Source: CAZEVY01 sp964515555 (GTDB taxonomy: Bacteria; Acidobacteriota; Terriglobia; Bryobacterales; Bryobacteraceae). From it: DNA of 64,000 bases. The stretch spans positions 1-64,000 of the forward strand of contig CAZEVY010000019.1 of the NCBI GenBank assembly GCA_964515555.1. Direction: 5' to 3'. Below, one piece after another: positions 36,416 to 46,765 of this stretch; the first letter of the stretch is position 1; each line of letters begins with the position of its first letter. The notes beneath the pieces are model-generated. The model was not told the DNA's origin, searched no databases, and saw only the letters and a program-made list of their open reading frames with translations. The position numbers were made by a program, and so were the translations under genes.

Positions 36416-36515
36416 NNNNNNNNNNNNNNNNNNNNNNNNNNNNNNNNNNNNNNNNNNNNNNNNNNNNNNNNNNNNNNNNNNNNNNNNNNNNNNNNNNNNN
36501 NNNNNNNNNNNNNNN
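36416..36515. other. Assembly gap of 100 N
   Basis: Exactly 100 unknown bases, a conventional filler length, so the true distance is unknown. Two convergent genes, kinase 3 from the left and an FG-GAP protein from the right, each lack only a few codons, so the real gap may be short. The join should be treated as provisional. Confidence 0.98.
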
Positions 36516-39500
36516 GCGTCGCTGCCCTCGACGGTCAGCAAGACATCCACCAGCCCGCGGCCGCGCAGGCTGCGAGACAGCGCCACGTTGACCTGGTCGA
36601 GTCCTGGGAACTCGCCCTGCGGACCGGCGTAGAGCACCGTCGCGCCGACTCCGCCGACGGCCGCCTTCACCTGGTCGAGGCTGTTGCGGTTGCGGATGCC
36701 GGTGCCGAACAGCAGCAGGATCAACTGGTCGGACTCCTCCCCGAAATCGATGGGCGCGGCGACCAGTTGTCCGGCCGCGTTGAGCTGCACCACCTGCTCG
36801 ACCACCTGGTCGCCGTTGGCGCGCACGCGAACGATGAGCGCCGCGGCCAGTTCGGTCGCGCCCGCCGTGAAGACCCCCGGCGATGCGCGGCGCACCCGCG
36901 TCTGCGCGACCGTCACCTGCCCGTCGCCCGAGGTGATCGTGATGGTCACGATTCCCGGCTCGGTGTCGGCGGGGATGAGAAAGTTCACCTGGTTCGGCGA
37001 CGCAAAGGCGATCCGCGCGGAGCGTTCGACACCCTTCTCGTCGCGCACTTTGACGGTGGCCCCGCCAAGCGTCGCGGGCCAATCGGCGGTCGTGGTCGCT
37101 TCGGTGGCGTTTGCGAGCCGGGTTCCATAGGCCGAGACGATCGAGTCGCGCGCGACGACATTTCCCACCAGGTTGCTGGCGGCCGAGACGACTTGCATTT
37201 GCAGGTGCTGGTTGAGCAGCACGGAAGACACGCCGTGCGGCGTTCCGTTGGAGAAGTTGAGCAGCGCCAGGTCCACCCTGGCGTCGTCGTTGAAGTCGGC
37301 CAGGGCGAGCACGGAGGTGCCGTTGCCGCTGGGGAAATGCGATTCCCGGAAGGTGCCATCGCCGTTGCCGAGGAGCTCCATCAGGTCGGAGGCCGCCAAC
37401 ATCAGGTCCTGCCGTCCGTCGCGGTTGAAGTCGGCTGCCACAAGGAACCCGCTCTCCAGGTCCGTCGGATGGTGCCGCCCGGCCTGAAACGTTCCGTCGC
37501 CGTTGCCCGGCAGCACGGTGACTCGAAAGAGATAATTGGGGCTCGACGTGGCGATTCCGACGAAAGCGAGATCCAGCCGGCCGTCGCCGTTGAAATCGGC
37601 GGCTGCCGCCGAGTCCGGAGTCTCGCCGGCGTCGATGTTGCGGGCCGCTTGCAGGCTGCCGTTGGCGTTGGTCAGAAACAGGCTGATGCCGCCGCGAGTC
37701 ATCGTCGTGATGCCCGAGTTGACTACGGCGACATCGGGCCGGCCGTCGCCGTTGAAATCGCCGGTGAGCAGGGAGCGGGCGGCGGCTCCGACCGGGTAGC
37801 TCGCCGGCGTCTGGAAGGTTCCGTTGCCGTTGCCGAGAAAAACGGAGATGGTGCCGCTGCCGGTCGGCGTGCCTTCGTTGATCACGACCAGGTCCTGGCG
37901 GCTGTCGCCGTTCAGGTCGACCCGAGCCACGAAGCGCGGCCGGGATGTCGCGAGGCCGGCGGCGACCTGAAAGGTCCCGTCGCCGTTTCCGTTGAGGATG
38001 GCGACGCGGTCGGTCCCGTTGGCGACGGCGAGGTCCTGGCGGCCGTCTCCGTTATAGTCTCCGGGGGCGATCGATGCGGCGAAGGTGATTCCGGCGATCG
38101 GAATCAGCGTCCCCGCGTTCAGCTCCGCGCCGCCCCGCCCGGTGAGCAGCATCAGCCCGCCGCGGCCGCTGACGACGACGTCGGGCCGCCGGTCGCCATT
38201 GAAGTCGGCCACCGCCAGCGTAGTCGGGTCGGCTCCCACCGGGTAGGCGGGCGGCGCGACCAGTGTGCCGTTCCGATTGACGCCAAACATCAGGGTCCTG
38301 TTCCCCGAAGCGTCCGCTGTGAAAATGGTCGGCCGCTCGTCCTCGGCGGCAAACGCGATGTCGAAGGACTTGATGCGCGCGCCGGTCAGGTACCGGCCGG
38401 CGCTCTCGAAACGGCCGCCATCGCGCGCGAGCCAGATGCCGATCGTTGAGGTGCTGCTGTAGAGGACAGCGAGGTCGCGGTTCCCGTCGCCATTGAAATC
38501 GGCCGCTCCTAAATACGACGGCTGCGCTCCCACCTCGGTGCTGATCGCCGCCTGAAACGATCCATCGCCGTTGCCGAACAGCAGCGATACCGTTCCGGAG
38601 TCCCGGTTGGCGACGGCCAGGTCGAGCCTGCCGTCCTTGTTGAAATCGGCCGCCAGGACGGAGACCGGACCCAAGCCTGCGGCCACTCTCGTTGCCGCGC
38701 GCAGAGTGCCATCGCCGTTGCCCAACAGGATCGAGACGTCGCCGGTGTTGACGGGCAATGCAGGGGCGCCGCTAGAGCCTCCGTTGGCGACCGCGACGTC
38801 CAGTCTCCCATCGCCGTTGAAATCGGCTACCGCGACCGAGTTCGGCGCCACGCCGGCGTTGTAGTGGACGGCGGCGCGAAACGTGGCATCGGCATTGCCG
38901 AGCAGGATCGAAATCTTCCCGGAGTCGGAGGTGAAGTTGCCTAAGTTGGCGACCACGGCATCCAGGAAGCCGTCGCTATTCAAGTCGGCGAGACGGACCG
39001 ACGTGGCGCCCGGAGCGGTGTCGTAGCGCACCGGTGTGCGGAAGGCGATATCGCTGGTGGCCACGCTTACGTTCACTCCCGATGGGAACCGGACGCCCAC
39101 GATGTCGCTGTTGCCGTCCCCGTTGAGATCGCCGGCGTCGAAGCCGCGCGAAGCGGTCGCCACCGAGCCGGGCACGAGTGACGCCTTGTTCGCGTAGGCG
39201 GCGATGCTGGCCCAGTCCGAAACGGAGTTCTGCTGGGCGAAGCAATCCGTCAGGAGCTGGCCGTACTGGGCCTGGGTAAGTTGCACCTTATTGGTTCCCG
39301 ACGTGATGTCCCACATCGTCGAGTACCAGGGCCGGTTGAAACTGGCTTCCAGAATGAGTTCGTCTCCGTTGTAGATCCGGATGCCTGTCTGAATCTGGAC
39401 GGGAATGAAAAGAACCCAGGTCCAACCGTAGGTCGGCTTGCAGGTTCCGGTAACGCCCTGGCCGGCGGCCAATATCCAAACCACCGCGACCGGCAGTATC

Positions 39501-39523
39501 CATCGCGGCATATTGCTTCGCAT
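36516..39523 (-). CDS. Secreted FG-GAP/VCBS repeat protein with TIGR03437 C-terminal domain (end lost in gap)
   Basis: About 1000 residues visible. A Sec signal (PRWILPVAVVWILAAGQG) leads a unique 100-residue N-terminal region. More than ten FG-GAP/VCBS-type repeats of the form DFNGDGRxDLAV follow; the Asp-rich loops should bind calcium in a beta-propeller. The last 230 residues (SAASNLVGNVVARDSIVSAYG to LLTVEGSD) are the Solibacter uncharacterized C-terminal domain. The final residues fall in the N run. Probably a cell-surface or secreted adhesion or binding protein; ligand unknown. The start could also be the Met four codons later. Confidence 0.88.
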
Positions 39524-39537
39524 GCGAGTTCCCCTAT

Positions 39538-40984
39538 CTACTCGAACACCAGGTAGGCGACGTTGCTTCGCTTCCCCTCCACCGTGAGCGCCACCTCGAC
39601 CCGCCCCCGCCCGGCGAGCGAGCGCGGCAGCGTCACCTTGACCTGGTCGAGTCCCGGGAACTCGCCCTGCGCGCCGGCGAACGCCACCGCCGCCGCGACG
39701 TCGCCGACGGTCGCGCTGACCGTGTTGAGATTCGTGCGTCCGCGAATTCCCGTGCCATAGAGTACCAACACCAGTGTGTCGCCCTCCGGCCCGATACTGA
39801 CCGGCCGCGCGACCACCTGTCCGCCCTCGACCCGAAACACATCTTCGGCGATTTGCGCGCCGTCCGGCTTCACCCGGATTACGTTGGCCGCGACGAGTCC
39901 CGATGCATTCAGGACGAAAAGGCCGGGCGCGATGCGGTCGATGGTAATGTCACCTTCGGCGATCGTGCCGCCGGCCGACGCGATCGTGACATAGCCTGGG
40001 CCGGCCGCGAATCCCGCCGGCAGCAGGAAGTTCACCTGTCCCGGCGAGACGAAGAACAGGGGCGCGGCTCCGACGCGGCCCCGACTGTCGACCACCGTAA
40101 CACTGGTCCCGGCGAGCGTCGTCTGATCGGCGGCAGCGGCGGTCTCATTGGAAGTCGCGAGACGCGCGCCGTAAGCCGAGACGATCGAATTCCCCGCCAC
40201 AACCGGTCCGACGCCGCTGGCCGCCGACACGTTTACGACACGGCGCAGATTTTCCGGATCGAGCGGCGTGATCGAGACGCCTGTCGCCGTCAAGGCGATG
40301 ACTTCGGGGTTTCCGTCGCCGGTGGTGTCGGCCAGCCACACCTGCTTCGAGTCCTCGCCGGTGCGCAGCCTCCGGGGATTGGAGAACGTCCCGTCCCCGT
40401 TGCCGTAGAAGTAGGTGGTCGCCGTGGTCGTGCCGCAGCAGCTCGCGACCAGCAGGTCGATCTTGCCATCGCGGTCGAAGTCCGCGGGCGTCATCGAAAG
40501 GATCATCTCGTCGAACGTTCCCTGGTGCGGGAGCGGCGGGCTTGGAGGACGTAGTTGTTGGAACTGAGCATGAGGCTGTCGCCGCGGCCGTCGCCGGTGA
40601 AATCGGCGACCACCCACTGGTTGGCGGGCCGCAATATGTTCGAGGGCAGCGTGATGGCGGCGCGCACGGGCGGCACGCCCTGGAGGAAATTCGGATCGCG
40701 ATATTCCGGTTCGTGCATCTTGCCCTTGCAGAGCTTGGTCAGCTCGTCGAACCGCTTCTTCACGTCCTGGGGATCCACGCCGACCTCGAAGGCGATCTGC
40801 TTGAGCCCCCCAAGAATGACATCCTTGAAGTCCTCGTCCTTCAGGTGACGTAGCCCAGCGTCCCCCAGAACGGGTGTGTGATTCTCACCCGGATTTCACA
40901 AGGATGGCGCCCGGGCCACATCAAGACCTCGACGGCTGGCGCGACCCCGGCGGAGAGCAGCAGCAGGACAATGGCGCGCTTCAT
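39538..40984 (-). pseudogene. Secreted TIGR03437-domain protein, two frameshifts
   Basis: The gene opens MKRAIVLLLLSAGVAPAVEV (signal) and reads to GTLGYVT, stopping near 40843. Coding resumes in another frame as RHLKDEDFKDVILGGLKQ and on to DFTGDGRGDSLMLSSNNYVL near 40550. It shifts again to PLPHQGTFDEMILS and continues uninterrupted through one FG-GAP repeat and a full TIGR03437 domain to VEGKRSNVAYLVFE. Joined, it is about 480 residues, paralogous to the neighbour at 36516-39523. The downstream part is an intact frame of 359 residues (39538-40617). Decay or consensus errors both fit. Confidence 0.72.
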
Positions 40985-41078
40985 GGACAACCTCTCGACT
41001 GGAGTGATCCTTGCGGCCAATCTATCACGCGCCGCGCGCCCGCGAAAATGGCATACTTCATAGACGGCACGCTCCATC

Positions 41079-43916
41079 ATGAACCCATTGAAATCGCTGA
41101 AAACCTACGGCCAGTCCGTCTGGCTCGACTACATCCGCCGCAGCCTAATCACCGGCGGCGAACTGGCGCGGCTCATCGACGACGACGGTCTCGCCGGCGT
41201 CACCTCCAACCCCGCCATCTTCGAGAAGGCCATCACCGGCTCGACCGACTACTCCGACTTCCTCGACACCCTGCGTCAGAAGCGCGACCTCGGACCCATG
41301 GCACTCTATGAAGAGCTCGCCATCCGCGACATTCAGGACGCCGCCGACATCCTGCGGCCGGTCTACGACTCGACCGCGAGGCGGGACGGCTACGTGAGTC
41401 TCGAGGTATCGCCGTTCCTCGCGCACGACACGCAGCGGACCATCGAGGAGGCGCGGCGATTGTCCAAGGCCGTCGGACGCGACAACCTGATGGTGAAGGT
41501 GCCGGGCACGGCCGAGGGCATCCCGGCCATCGAACAGCTTCTCTCGGAAGGCATCAGCATCAACGTGACGCTGCTGTTCGAGCAGGCGGTCTACGAGAAG
41601 GTCGCGCACGCCTTTGTCGCGGGGCTGGAGAAGCACGCCGCGGCCGGAGGCGACGCGAGCCGCGTCCACAGCGTGGCGAGCTTCTTTGTCAGCCGCATCG
41701 ACGCTACCATCGACGGCATGATCGCCAAGCGACTCAAGGCGTCGGCGGCGGCCACCGAGCGCGCGCTACTGCGCAGCATCGCCGGGAAGGTGGCGATCGC
41801 CAACGCCAAGCTGGCGTACCTAAGCTACAAGAGCATATTCAGCGGACCGCGCTGGCAGGCGCTCGCCGCGCGCGGAGCGGCGACGCAGCGGCTTCTGTGG
41901 GCTTCGACCAGCACCAAGAATCCCAACTATCGCGACGTGATCTACGTTGAGGAGCTGATCGGCGCCGACACCGTCAACACCATCCCGCCCGCGACCTTCG
42001 ACGCCTTCCGCGACCACGGCAAGCCGCGCGCCAGCCTGGACGAGGACCTCGAAGCCGCGCAGGACACCATGGAGACGCTGGCGCACGTCGGCATCTCGAT
42101 GCAGGAAGTCACCGCGGGGCTAGTCACCGACGGCGTGAAGCTCTTCGCCGAAGCCTTCGACAAGCTGCTCAACGCGCTCGACACGCGCTGCCGCGTGGCG
42201 ATTGGCGCGAAGATCAATCAGCAGACCTACAGCCTGCCGGCCGCGATCGCCGCGCAGGTGAAATCGACCATCGACGACTGGCGCATTCAGGGCAAGGTGC
42301 GGCGCCTGTGGTCGCGCGACGCGACCTTGTGGACCGGCTCGGACGAAGGCGCCTGGCTCGGCTGGCTCGGCATCACCGAGGACCAACTGGCGCACGCGCA
42401 CCACCTCCAGGAGATCGCCGACGACGTGAAGAGCGCGGGCTTCCGCGACGCGGTGCTGCTCGGCATGGGCGGATCGAGCCTGTGTCCGGAGGTCCTCAAG
42501 ATGACTTTCGGGAAGATCGAGGGATTTCCGGAATTGCACGTTCTCGATTCCACCGACCCGGCGCAGGTGCGCACGGTAGAGTCGAAGATCGACCCTTCGA
42601 AGACGCTGTTCATCGTGGCCAGCAAGTCGGGGGCGACGCTCGAGCCCAACGTCTTCAAGCAGTACTTCTACGAGCGCGTGCGGCTGGCGGTCGGCGCCGA
42701 GAAGGCCGGCGATCATTTCATCGCCATCACCGATCCCGGCTCGAAAGTCGAGAAGGTCGCCGAGAGCGAAGGGTTCCGCGAAGTCTTCCACGGCGTGCCG
42801 TCGATCGGCGGTCGCTACTCGGCGCTCTCGGACTTCGGCGCCGTGCCCGCGGCGGTCATGGGCCTGGACGCCAACCGCTTCATCGACCGCGCCGACGAGA
42901 TGGCGGTTTCGTGCTCGGCGTGCCTGCCGGTCGACCAGAACCCGGGGGTCGTGCTGGGCGCGATTCTCGGCGTGCTCGCCAACAACGGCCGCGACAAGCT
43001 GACCGTGGTGGCGTCGCCGGCGATCTTCGACCTTGGCGCGTGGCTGGAACAGCTCGTCGCCGAGTCGACCGGCAAGGACGGTAAGGCGATCGTACCGGTG
43101 GACCGCGAGACGCCGGGCGGGCCCGAGGTCTACGGCGGCGACCGCGTGTTCGTATATTTGCGATTCACGCCCGCGCCCGACGCCGCGCAGGACGCAGCGG
43201 TCGACGCGCTGGAGAAGGCGGGCCACCCCGTGGTGCGCATCTCGATCGACGACAAGTACGACCTCGGCCAGGAGTTCTTCCGCTGGGAGATTGCGACGGC
43301 GGTGGCGGGGTCGATCATGAAGATCAACCCGTTCAATCAGCCCGACGTCGAGGCCAGCAAGATCGAGACACGCAAGCTGACGAGCCAGTACGAGGAGACC
43401 GGCTCGCTTCCGCCGGAGTCGGCGATTCTGGAGGAGAGCGGCATCGCCGTGTTCACCGACGCCGCGAATGCCGCTGCCGTCGGGAACGGTTCGCTCGCGA
43501 ACGTTGTGAAGAAGCATCTGGCGCGTCTCGGCGCGGGCGACTACTTCGCGCTGCTCGCCTACATCGAAATGAACGACGCCAACGAACGGGCGTTGCAGGC
43601 GATCCGCATGGCGGTGCGCGACGCGCGGCGCGTGGCGACCTGCCTCGGATTCGGCCCGCGCTTTCTCCACTCGACGGGACAGGCGTACAAGGGCGGGTCG
43701 AACACCGGCGTGTTCCTTCAGATCACCTGCGACGACAAGGCCGACCTGCCGATCCCCGGGCAGAAGTACACCTTCGGGGTCGTCAAGGCGGCACAGGCGC
43801 GCGGCGATTTCGAGGTGCTGACCTCGCGCGGGCGGCGGGCCTTGCGCCTGCACCTGCGCGATGTCGCGTCGGGACTCGCGGCGCTCGACGGGCTGGTCCG
43901 CGCGGCGTTGAGGTAA
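41079..43916 (+). CDS. Bifunctional transaldolase / glucose-6-phosphate isomerase
   Basis: Fusion of 945 residues. Residues 1 to about 365 are transaldolase (WLDYIRRSLI, GVTSNPAIFEKAI, Schiff-base Lys140 in MVKVPGT). The rest is a phosphoglucose isomerase (AVLLGMGGSSLCPEV, VASKSGATLEPNVF, and the Lys/Glu region before YKGGSNTGVFLQIT). It links the non-oxidative pentose phosphate pathway to glycolysis in one chain. It is followed 5 bases later by zwf. A CATACT box at 41052-41057, 21 bases before the ATG, may be the promoter. Known as a natural fusion (tal-pgi) in several bacterial groups. Confidence 0.95.
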   Translation: MNPLKSLKTYGQSVWLDYIRRSLITGGELARLIDDDGLAGVTSNPAIFEKAITGSTDYSDFLDTLRQKRDLGPMALYEELAIRDIQDAADILRPVYDSTARRDGYVSLEVSPFLAHDTQRTIEEARRLSKAVGRDNLMVKVPGTAEGIPAIEQLLSEGISINVTLLFEQAVYEKVAHAFVAGLEKHAAAGGDASRVHSVASFFVSRIDATIDGMIAKRLKASAAATERALLRSIAGKVAIANAKLAYLSYKSIFSGPRWQALAARGAATQRLLWASTSTKNPNYRDVIYVEELIGADTVNTIPPATFDAFRDHGKPRASLDEDLEAAQDTMETLAHVGISMQEVTAGLVTDGVKLFAEAFDKLLNALDTRCRVAIGAKINQQTYSLPAAIAAQVKSTIDDWRIQGKVRRLWSRDATLWTGSDEGAWLGWLGITEDQLAHAHHLQEIADDVKSAGFRDAVLLGMGGSSLCPEVLKMTFGKIEGFPELHVLDSTDPAQVRTVESKIDPSKTLFIVASKSGATLEPNVFKQYFYERVRLAVGAEKAGDHFIAITDPGSKVEKVAESEGFREVFHGVPSIGGRYSALSDFGAVPAAVMGLDANRFIDRADEMAVSCSACLPVDQNPGVVLGAILGVLANNGRDKLTVVASPAIFDLGAWLEQLVAESTGKDGKAIVPVDRETPGGPEVYGGDRVFVYLRFTPAPDAAQDAAVDALEKAGHPVVRISIDDKYDLGQEFFRWEIATAVAGSIMKINPFNQPDVEASKIETRKLTSQYEETGSLPPESAILEESGIAVFTDAANAAAVGNGSLANVVKKHLARLGAGDYFALLAYIEMNDANERALQAIRMAVRDARRVATCLGFGPRFLHSTGQAYKGGSNTGVFLQITCDDKADLPIPGQKYTFGVVKAAQARGDFEVLTSRGRRALRLHLRDVASGLAALDGLVRAALR

Positions 43917-43921
43917 CGGCG

Positions 43922-45418
43922 ATGACGGAGAGCAACGCCGGCCCCTCGGTGGCGGTCATCTTCGGCGCCGCCGGCGACCTGACCAAGCGCAAGCTGATCC
44001 CCGCGCTCTGCAATCTGGCGCGTGGCGGACTGCTGCCGGCGAACTTCGCCATCGTCGGCTTCGCGCGCACGCCGCTCGACACGGAGGCCTTTCGCGCGAA
44101 GACCCGCCAGGACATCCTACAGTTCGCGACGGAGAAGCTGGACGACAAGCTGGTCGACTGGATCGTCGAGCGGCTCTACTACGTGGCGGGCAACTTCGAC
44201 GACAAGGAGGCGTTCGCGAAGCTGCGCGCGACGCTGGAGGAGATCGACGCCAAACACTCGACGGGCGGAAACTATCTCTATTATCTGGCGACGTCACCCG
44301 AGTTCTTCTCGGTAGTGGTGCGCGAGCTGGACGCGGCGGGGCTGGTGCGCGAGGAAGGCGGCCGCTGGCGGCGCGTCATCATCGAGAAGCCGTTCGGCCG
44401 CGACCTGGAGTCGGCGCGCGAGCTGAATCGCGAGCTGCTGAGCGTATTGCCCGAACGCCAGATTTATCGGATCGATCACTACCTCGGGAAGGAGACCGTA
44501 CAGAACATATTGGTGTTCCGCTTCGCCAACGGCATCTTCGAGCCGGTGTGGAACCGCCGCTACGTCGATTCGGTGCAGATCACCGTCGCCGAAACGGTCG
44601 GCGTGGAGCAACGCGGCGGCTACTACGACACCTCGGGCGCTATGCGCGACATGGTGCCTAACCACATCATGCAGCTCATCACGCTGACGGCCATGGAGAC
44701 GCCGACGTCATTCGAGGCTGACGCCGTGCGCGACGAACAGGTGAAGGTGCTGCGCGCCATTCAGCCGATCACGCCCGAGGAAGTGCTCACGCGGACCGTG
44801 CGCGGGCAGTACGGCGAAGGCGAGGCCGACGGCAAGAAGCTCGCCGGCTACCGCACGGAGCCGCGCGTGCCCGCCGATTCGAAGACCGAGACCTACGTCG
44901 CGATGAAGCTCGCCATCGACAACTGGCGCTGGGCCGACGTGCCGTTCTACCTGCGCACGGGCAAGCGCATGCCGAAGCGGGTGACCGAAATCGCGATCCG
45001 CTTCCGTCGCGCGCCGTTCATCCTGTTTCGAAAGACGCCGGTGGATCACCTGGACGCGAATCACCTGGTGCTGCACATCCAGCCGACCGAGGGAATTTCG
45101 CTGCGTTTCGGCGCCAAGATTCCGGGTCCGCTGTTGCGGCTCGGGAGCGTCGACATGAATTTCGATTATTCCCACTATTTCCGCGAGAGCGCCGCCACCG
45201 GCTACGAACGGCTGCTGTACGACTGCATGTGCGGCGACCCGACGCTGTTCCAGCGCGCCGACATGGTGGAGGCGTCGTGGAGCGTCGTCAAGCCGGTGCA
45301 GGAAGTGTGGCACGCGCTCGCCCCGCGATACCCCAATTACGCGGCGGCGTCGTGGGGTCCCAAGGAGGCCGACGAGCTGCTGGGCCGCGACGGCCGCAAG
45401 TGGCGTCGGATCGAGTAG
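43922..45418 (+). CDS. zwf: Glucose-6-phosphate 1-dehydrogenase
   Basis: First enzyme of the oxidative pentose phosphate pathway, 498 residues. The coenzyme loop is FGAAGDLTKRKLIPAL near residue 14 and the active-site motif is RIDHYLGKE near residue 180. EKPFGRDLESA lies between them, and the substrate region PFYLRTGKRMPKR is also present. It lies directly behind the tal-pgi fusion, so the two enzymes using glucose-6-phosphate are co-expressed. No pgl or gnd is nearby. A short inverted repeat (CGGCC-GCACT-GGCCG, near 45431-45445) follows but lacks a T run. Confidence 0.97.
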   Translation: MTESNAGPSVAVIFGAAGDLTKRKLIPALCNLARGGLLPANFAIVGFARTPLDTEAFRAKTRQDILQFATEKLDDKLVDWIVERLYYVAGNFDDKEAFAKLRATLEEIDAKHSTGGNYLYYLATSPEFFSVVVRELDAAGLVREEGGRWRRVIIEKPFGRDLESARELNRELLSVLPERQIYRIDHYLGKETVQNILVFRFANGIFEPVWNRRYVDSVQITVAETVGVEQRGGYYDTSGAMRDMVPNHIMQLITLTAMETPTSFEADAVRDEQVKVLRAIQPITPEEVLTRTVRGQYGEGEADGKKLAGYRTEPRVPADSKTETYVAMKLAIDNWRWADVPFYLRTGKRMPKRVTEIAIRFRRAPFILFRKTPVDHLDANHLVLHIQPTEGISLRFGAKIPGPLLRLGSVDMNFDYSHYFRESAATGYERLLYDCMCGDPTLFQRADMVEASWSVVKPVQEVWHALAPRYPNYAAASWGPKEADELLGRDGRKWRRIE

Positions 45419-45479
45419 GAAATGATCATCGGCCGCACTGGCCGGCATGAGCCTTGTTCCTGCCTTTCGGCGTGCACCT

Positions 45480-45791
45480 TCAGACCTTCGGCGGAAGCTT
45501 GCGGGCGCCGTGCCGGATGTGAAGCACGTGGACCACGCCGCCGATCACCGTGAAGTAGATCCGGTAAACGTCGTGACGCCGTCCGAACAGGAGTTTCCGC
45601 ACCTCGTGGCGCCGCGTGGAGAGGCTTGGTTCCAGCGGACAACGTTCCGGAAAAATCCGAAGGGACAGAATCGACTGCTCGAAGCGGTTAAACCACAGGG
45701 GGCCGCGAAGCGGAGCGTTGGCCACTACCCAGGCGTAAATCTCTTCCAGATCCTTCGACGCCCGCGACGTCAGTTCAACGCGGTATTCCAA
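45480..45791 (-). CDS. ParE/RelE-family toxin
   Basis: Type II toxin of 103 residues. MEYRVELTSRASKDLEEIYAWV at the N-terminus, FPERCPLEPSL in the middle and the C-terminal RKLLFGRRHDVYRIYFTVIGGVVHVLHIRHGAR are typical of the ParE/RelE superfamily. Whether it attacks gyrase (ParE) or mRNA (RelE) cannot be told by eye. The start overlaps the antitoxin end by 17 bases. Intact, unlike the two other toxin loci here. Confidence 0.85.
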   Translation of the reverse strand: MEYRVELTSRASKDLEEIYAWVVANAPLRGPLWFNRFEQSILSLRIFPERCPLEPSLSTRRHEVRKLLFGRRHDVYRIYFTVIGGVVHVLHIRHGARKLPPKV

Positions 45792-46047
45792 GCCTGTCCC
45801 GCAAGTCGCCGAAGACGTCCCCGGCCGGACGGCTTTCTCGAAGCTCCGCCTGCTGAATGCCTTCCTCGACCGCGATTCGAATGTCGGCGAACTGCCGATC
45901 CGTGTCGTCGAGAGGCGCTTCGCCGATCTCGCCCCACTCCCCGTCCTCGCGAATCAGGCGTGCCACGTATTCATCCGCCGAGATTCCTTCCGCCTTCGCC
46001 CTCGATAGCAGTTGCGCCTCAAGGTCGCCGGCGATTCGCACGGTCAT
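45775..46047 (-). CDS. Antitoxin partner of the ParE/RelE toxin
   Basis: 90 residues from ATG 46047. The N-terminus MTVRIAGDLEAQLLSRAKAEG looks like a ribbon-helix-helix or short helical DNA-binding start, and the acidic C-terminal half (DDTDRQFADIRIAVEEGIQQAE) would wrap the toxin. An in-frame ATG at 46059 would add four residues; the longer frame to 46113 is unlikely. Antitoxin first and overlapping toxin second is the standard order for autoregulated pairs. Confidence 0.75.
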   Translation of the reverse strand: MTVRIAGDLEAQLLSRAKAEGISADEYVARLIREDGEWGEIGEAPLDDTDRQFADIRIAVEEGIQQAELRESRPAGDVFGDLRDRLGIPR

Positions 46048-46122
46048 GTCTACAATCATACCCACGGATTCCGCCGCGAGCCCGTCGACAAGCGGCTCCT
46101 CTGCGACATACATGCCGCCCCG

Positions 46123-46740
46123 TCACGGCGCCGGATTGCGTGGACCGTTCGGCCGCGCGAAGTCGAGCAGCTCCTGCTTCGGCACGCCCGGCTCGAAGCA
46201 GCGCCGGCAGCGAGCTTCGTACATGCCGGCGGCGCCGACGACGATCAGGTCCTCGGACTCGACCAGGCGCTGCGTGTGCTTGGCGGGCGCGCCGCAGCGG
46301 ATGCAGATCGCCAGCGTCTTGGTGATCGACTCGGCCAGCGCCAGCAGCTCGGGCACCGGAGCAAACGGCCGTCCCAGGTAATCGGTGTCCAGTCCAGCGA
46401 CGATCACCTGCTTGCCGCTATCGGCGAGGCGGCTGACGACTCCCGTCAGTTCGGGTCCGAAGAAGTGGGCCTCATCGACGCCGATCACCTGCGTGCGCCA
46501 ATCCAGGCGCGAGAGAATCTCGCCGGCGTTTTCGACCACCTCCGACTTCATGCGCGAGTCGGCGTGCGAGACGATTTCGTCGGCCGAGTAGCGCACGTCG
46601 ATCACGGGCTTGAAGACCTGCACGCGCTTGCGGGCATACATCGCCCGCCGCAGCCGGCGGATCAGCTCTTCGCTCTTTCCCGAAAACATCGGACCGCAGA
46701 TCATCTCGATCCAGCCGATATGGCCCGCCAGAAAATCCAT
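46123..46740 (-). CDS. tdk: Thymidine kinase
   Basis: Salvage kinase making dTMP from thymidine, 205 residues. P-loop GPMFSGKSEELIRRLRRA near residue 16, Walker B-like VIGVDEAHFFG near residue 86 and the lasso/zinc cysteines CIRCG and CRRC in the C-terminal third place it in the TK1-type family. It ends in a proline-rich tail. The 162 bases upstream hold heptamer repeats. Confidence 0.95.
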   Translation of the reverse strand: MDFLAGHIGWIEMICGPMFSGKSEELIRRLRRAMYARKRVQVFKPVIDVRYSADEIVSHADSRMKSEVVENAGEILSRLDWRTQVIGVDEAHFFGPELTGVVSRLADSGKQVIVAGLDTDYLGRPFAPVPELLALAESITKTLAICIRCGAPAKHTQRLVESEDLIVVGAAGMYEARCRRCFEPGVPKQELLDFARPNGPRNPAP

Positions 46741-46765
46741 CCCGACTATGATGCCACGCGAAGAA

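Noticed and set aside
36416..36515. Reading frames crossing the N run
   Set aside because: Translation through unknown bases is meaningless; both genes were ended at the gap.
42120..43853. 577-codon minus-strand frame opposite the transaldolase-isomerase gene
   Set aside because: Shadow of a strongly conserved coding gene; no family motif, skewed Arg/Val/Asp composition.
45431..45445. Intrinsic terminator after zwf
   Set aside because: Stem of only 5 bp and no T run; not strong enough to annotate.
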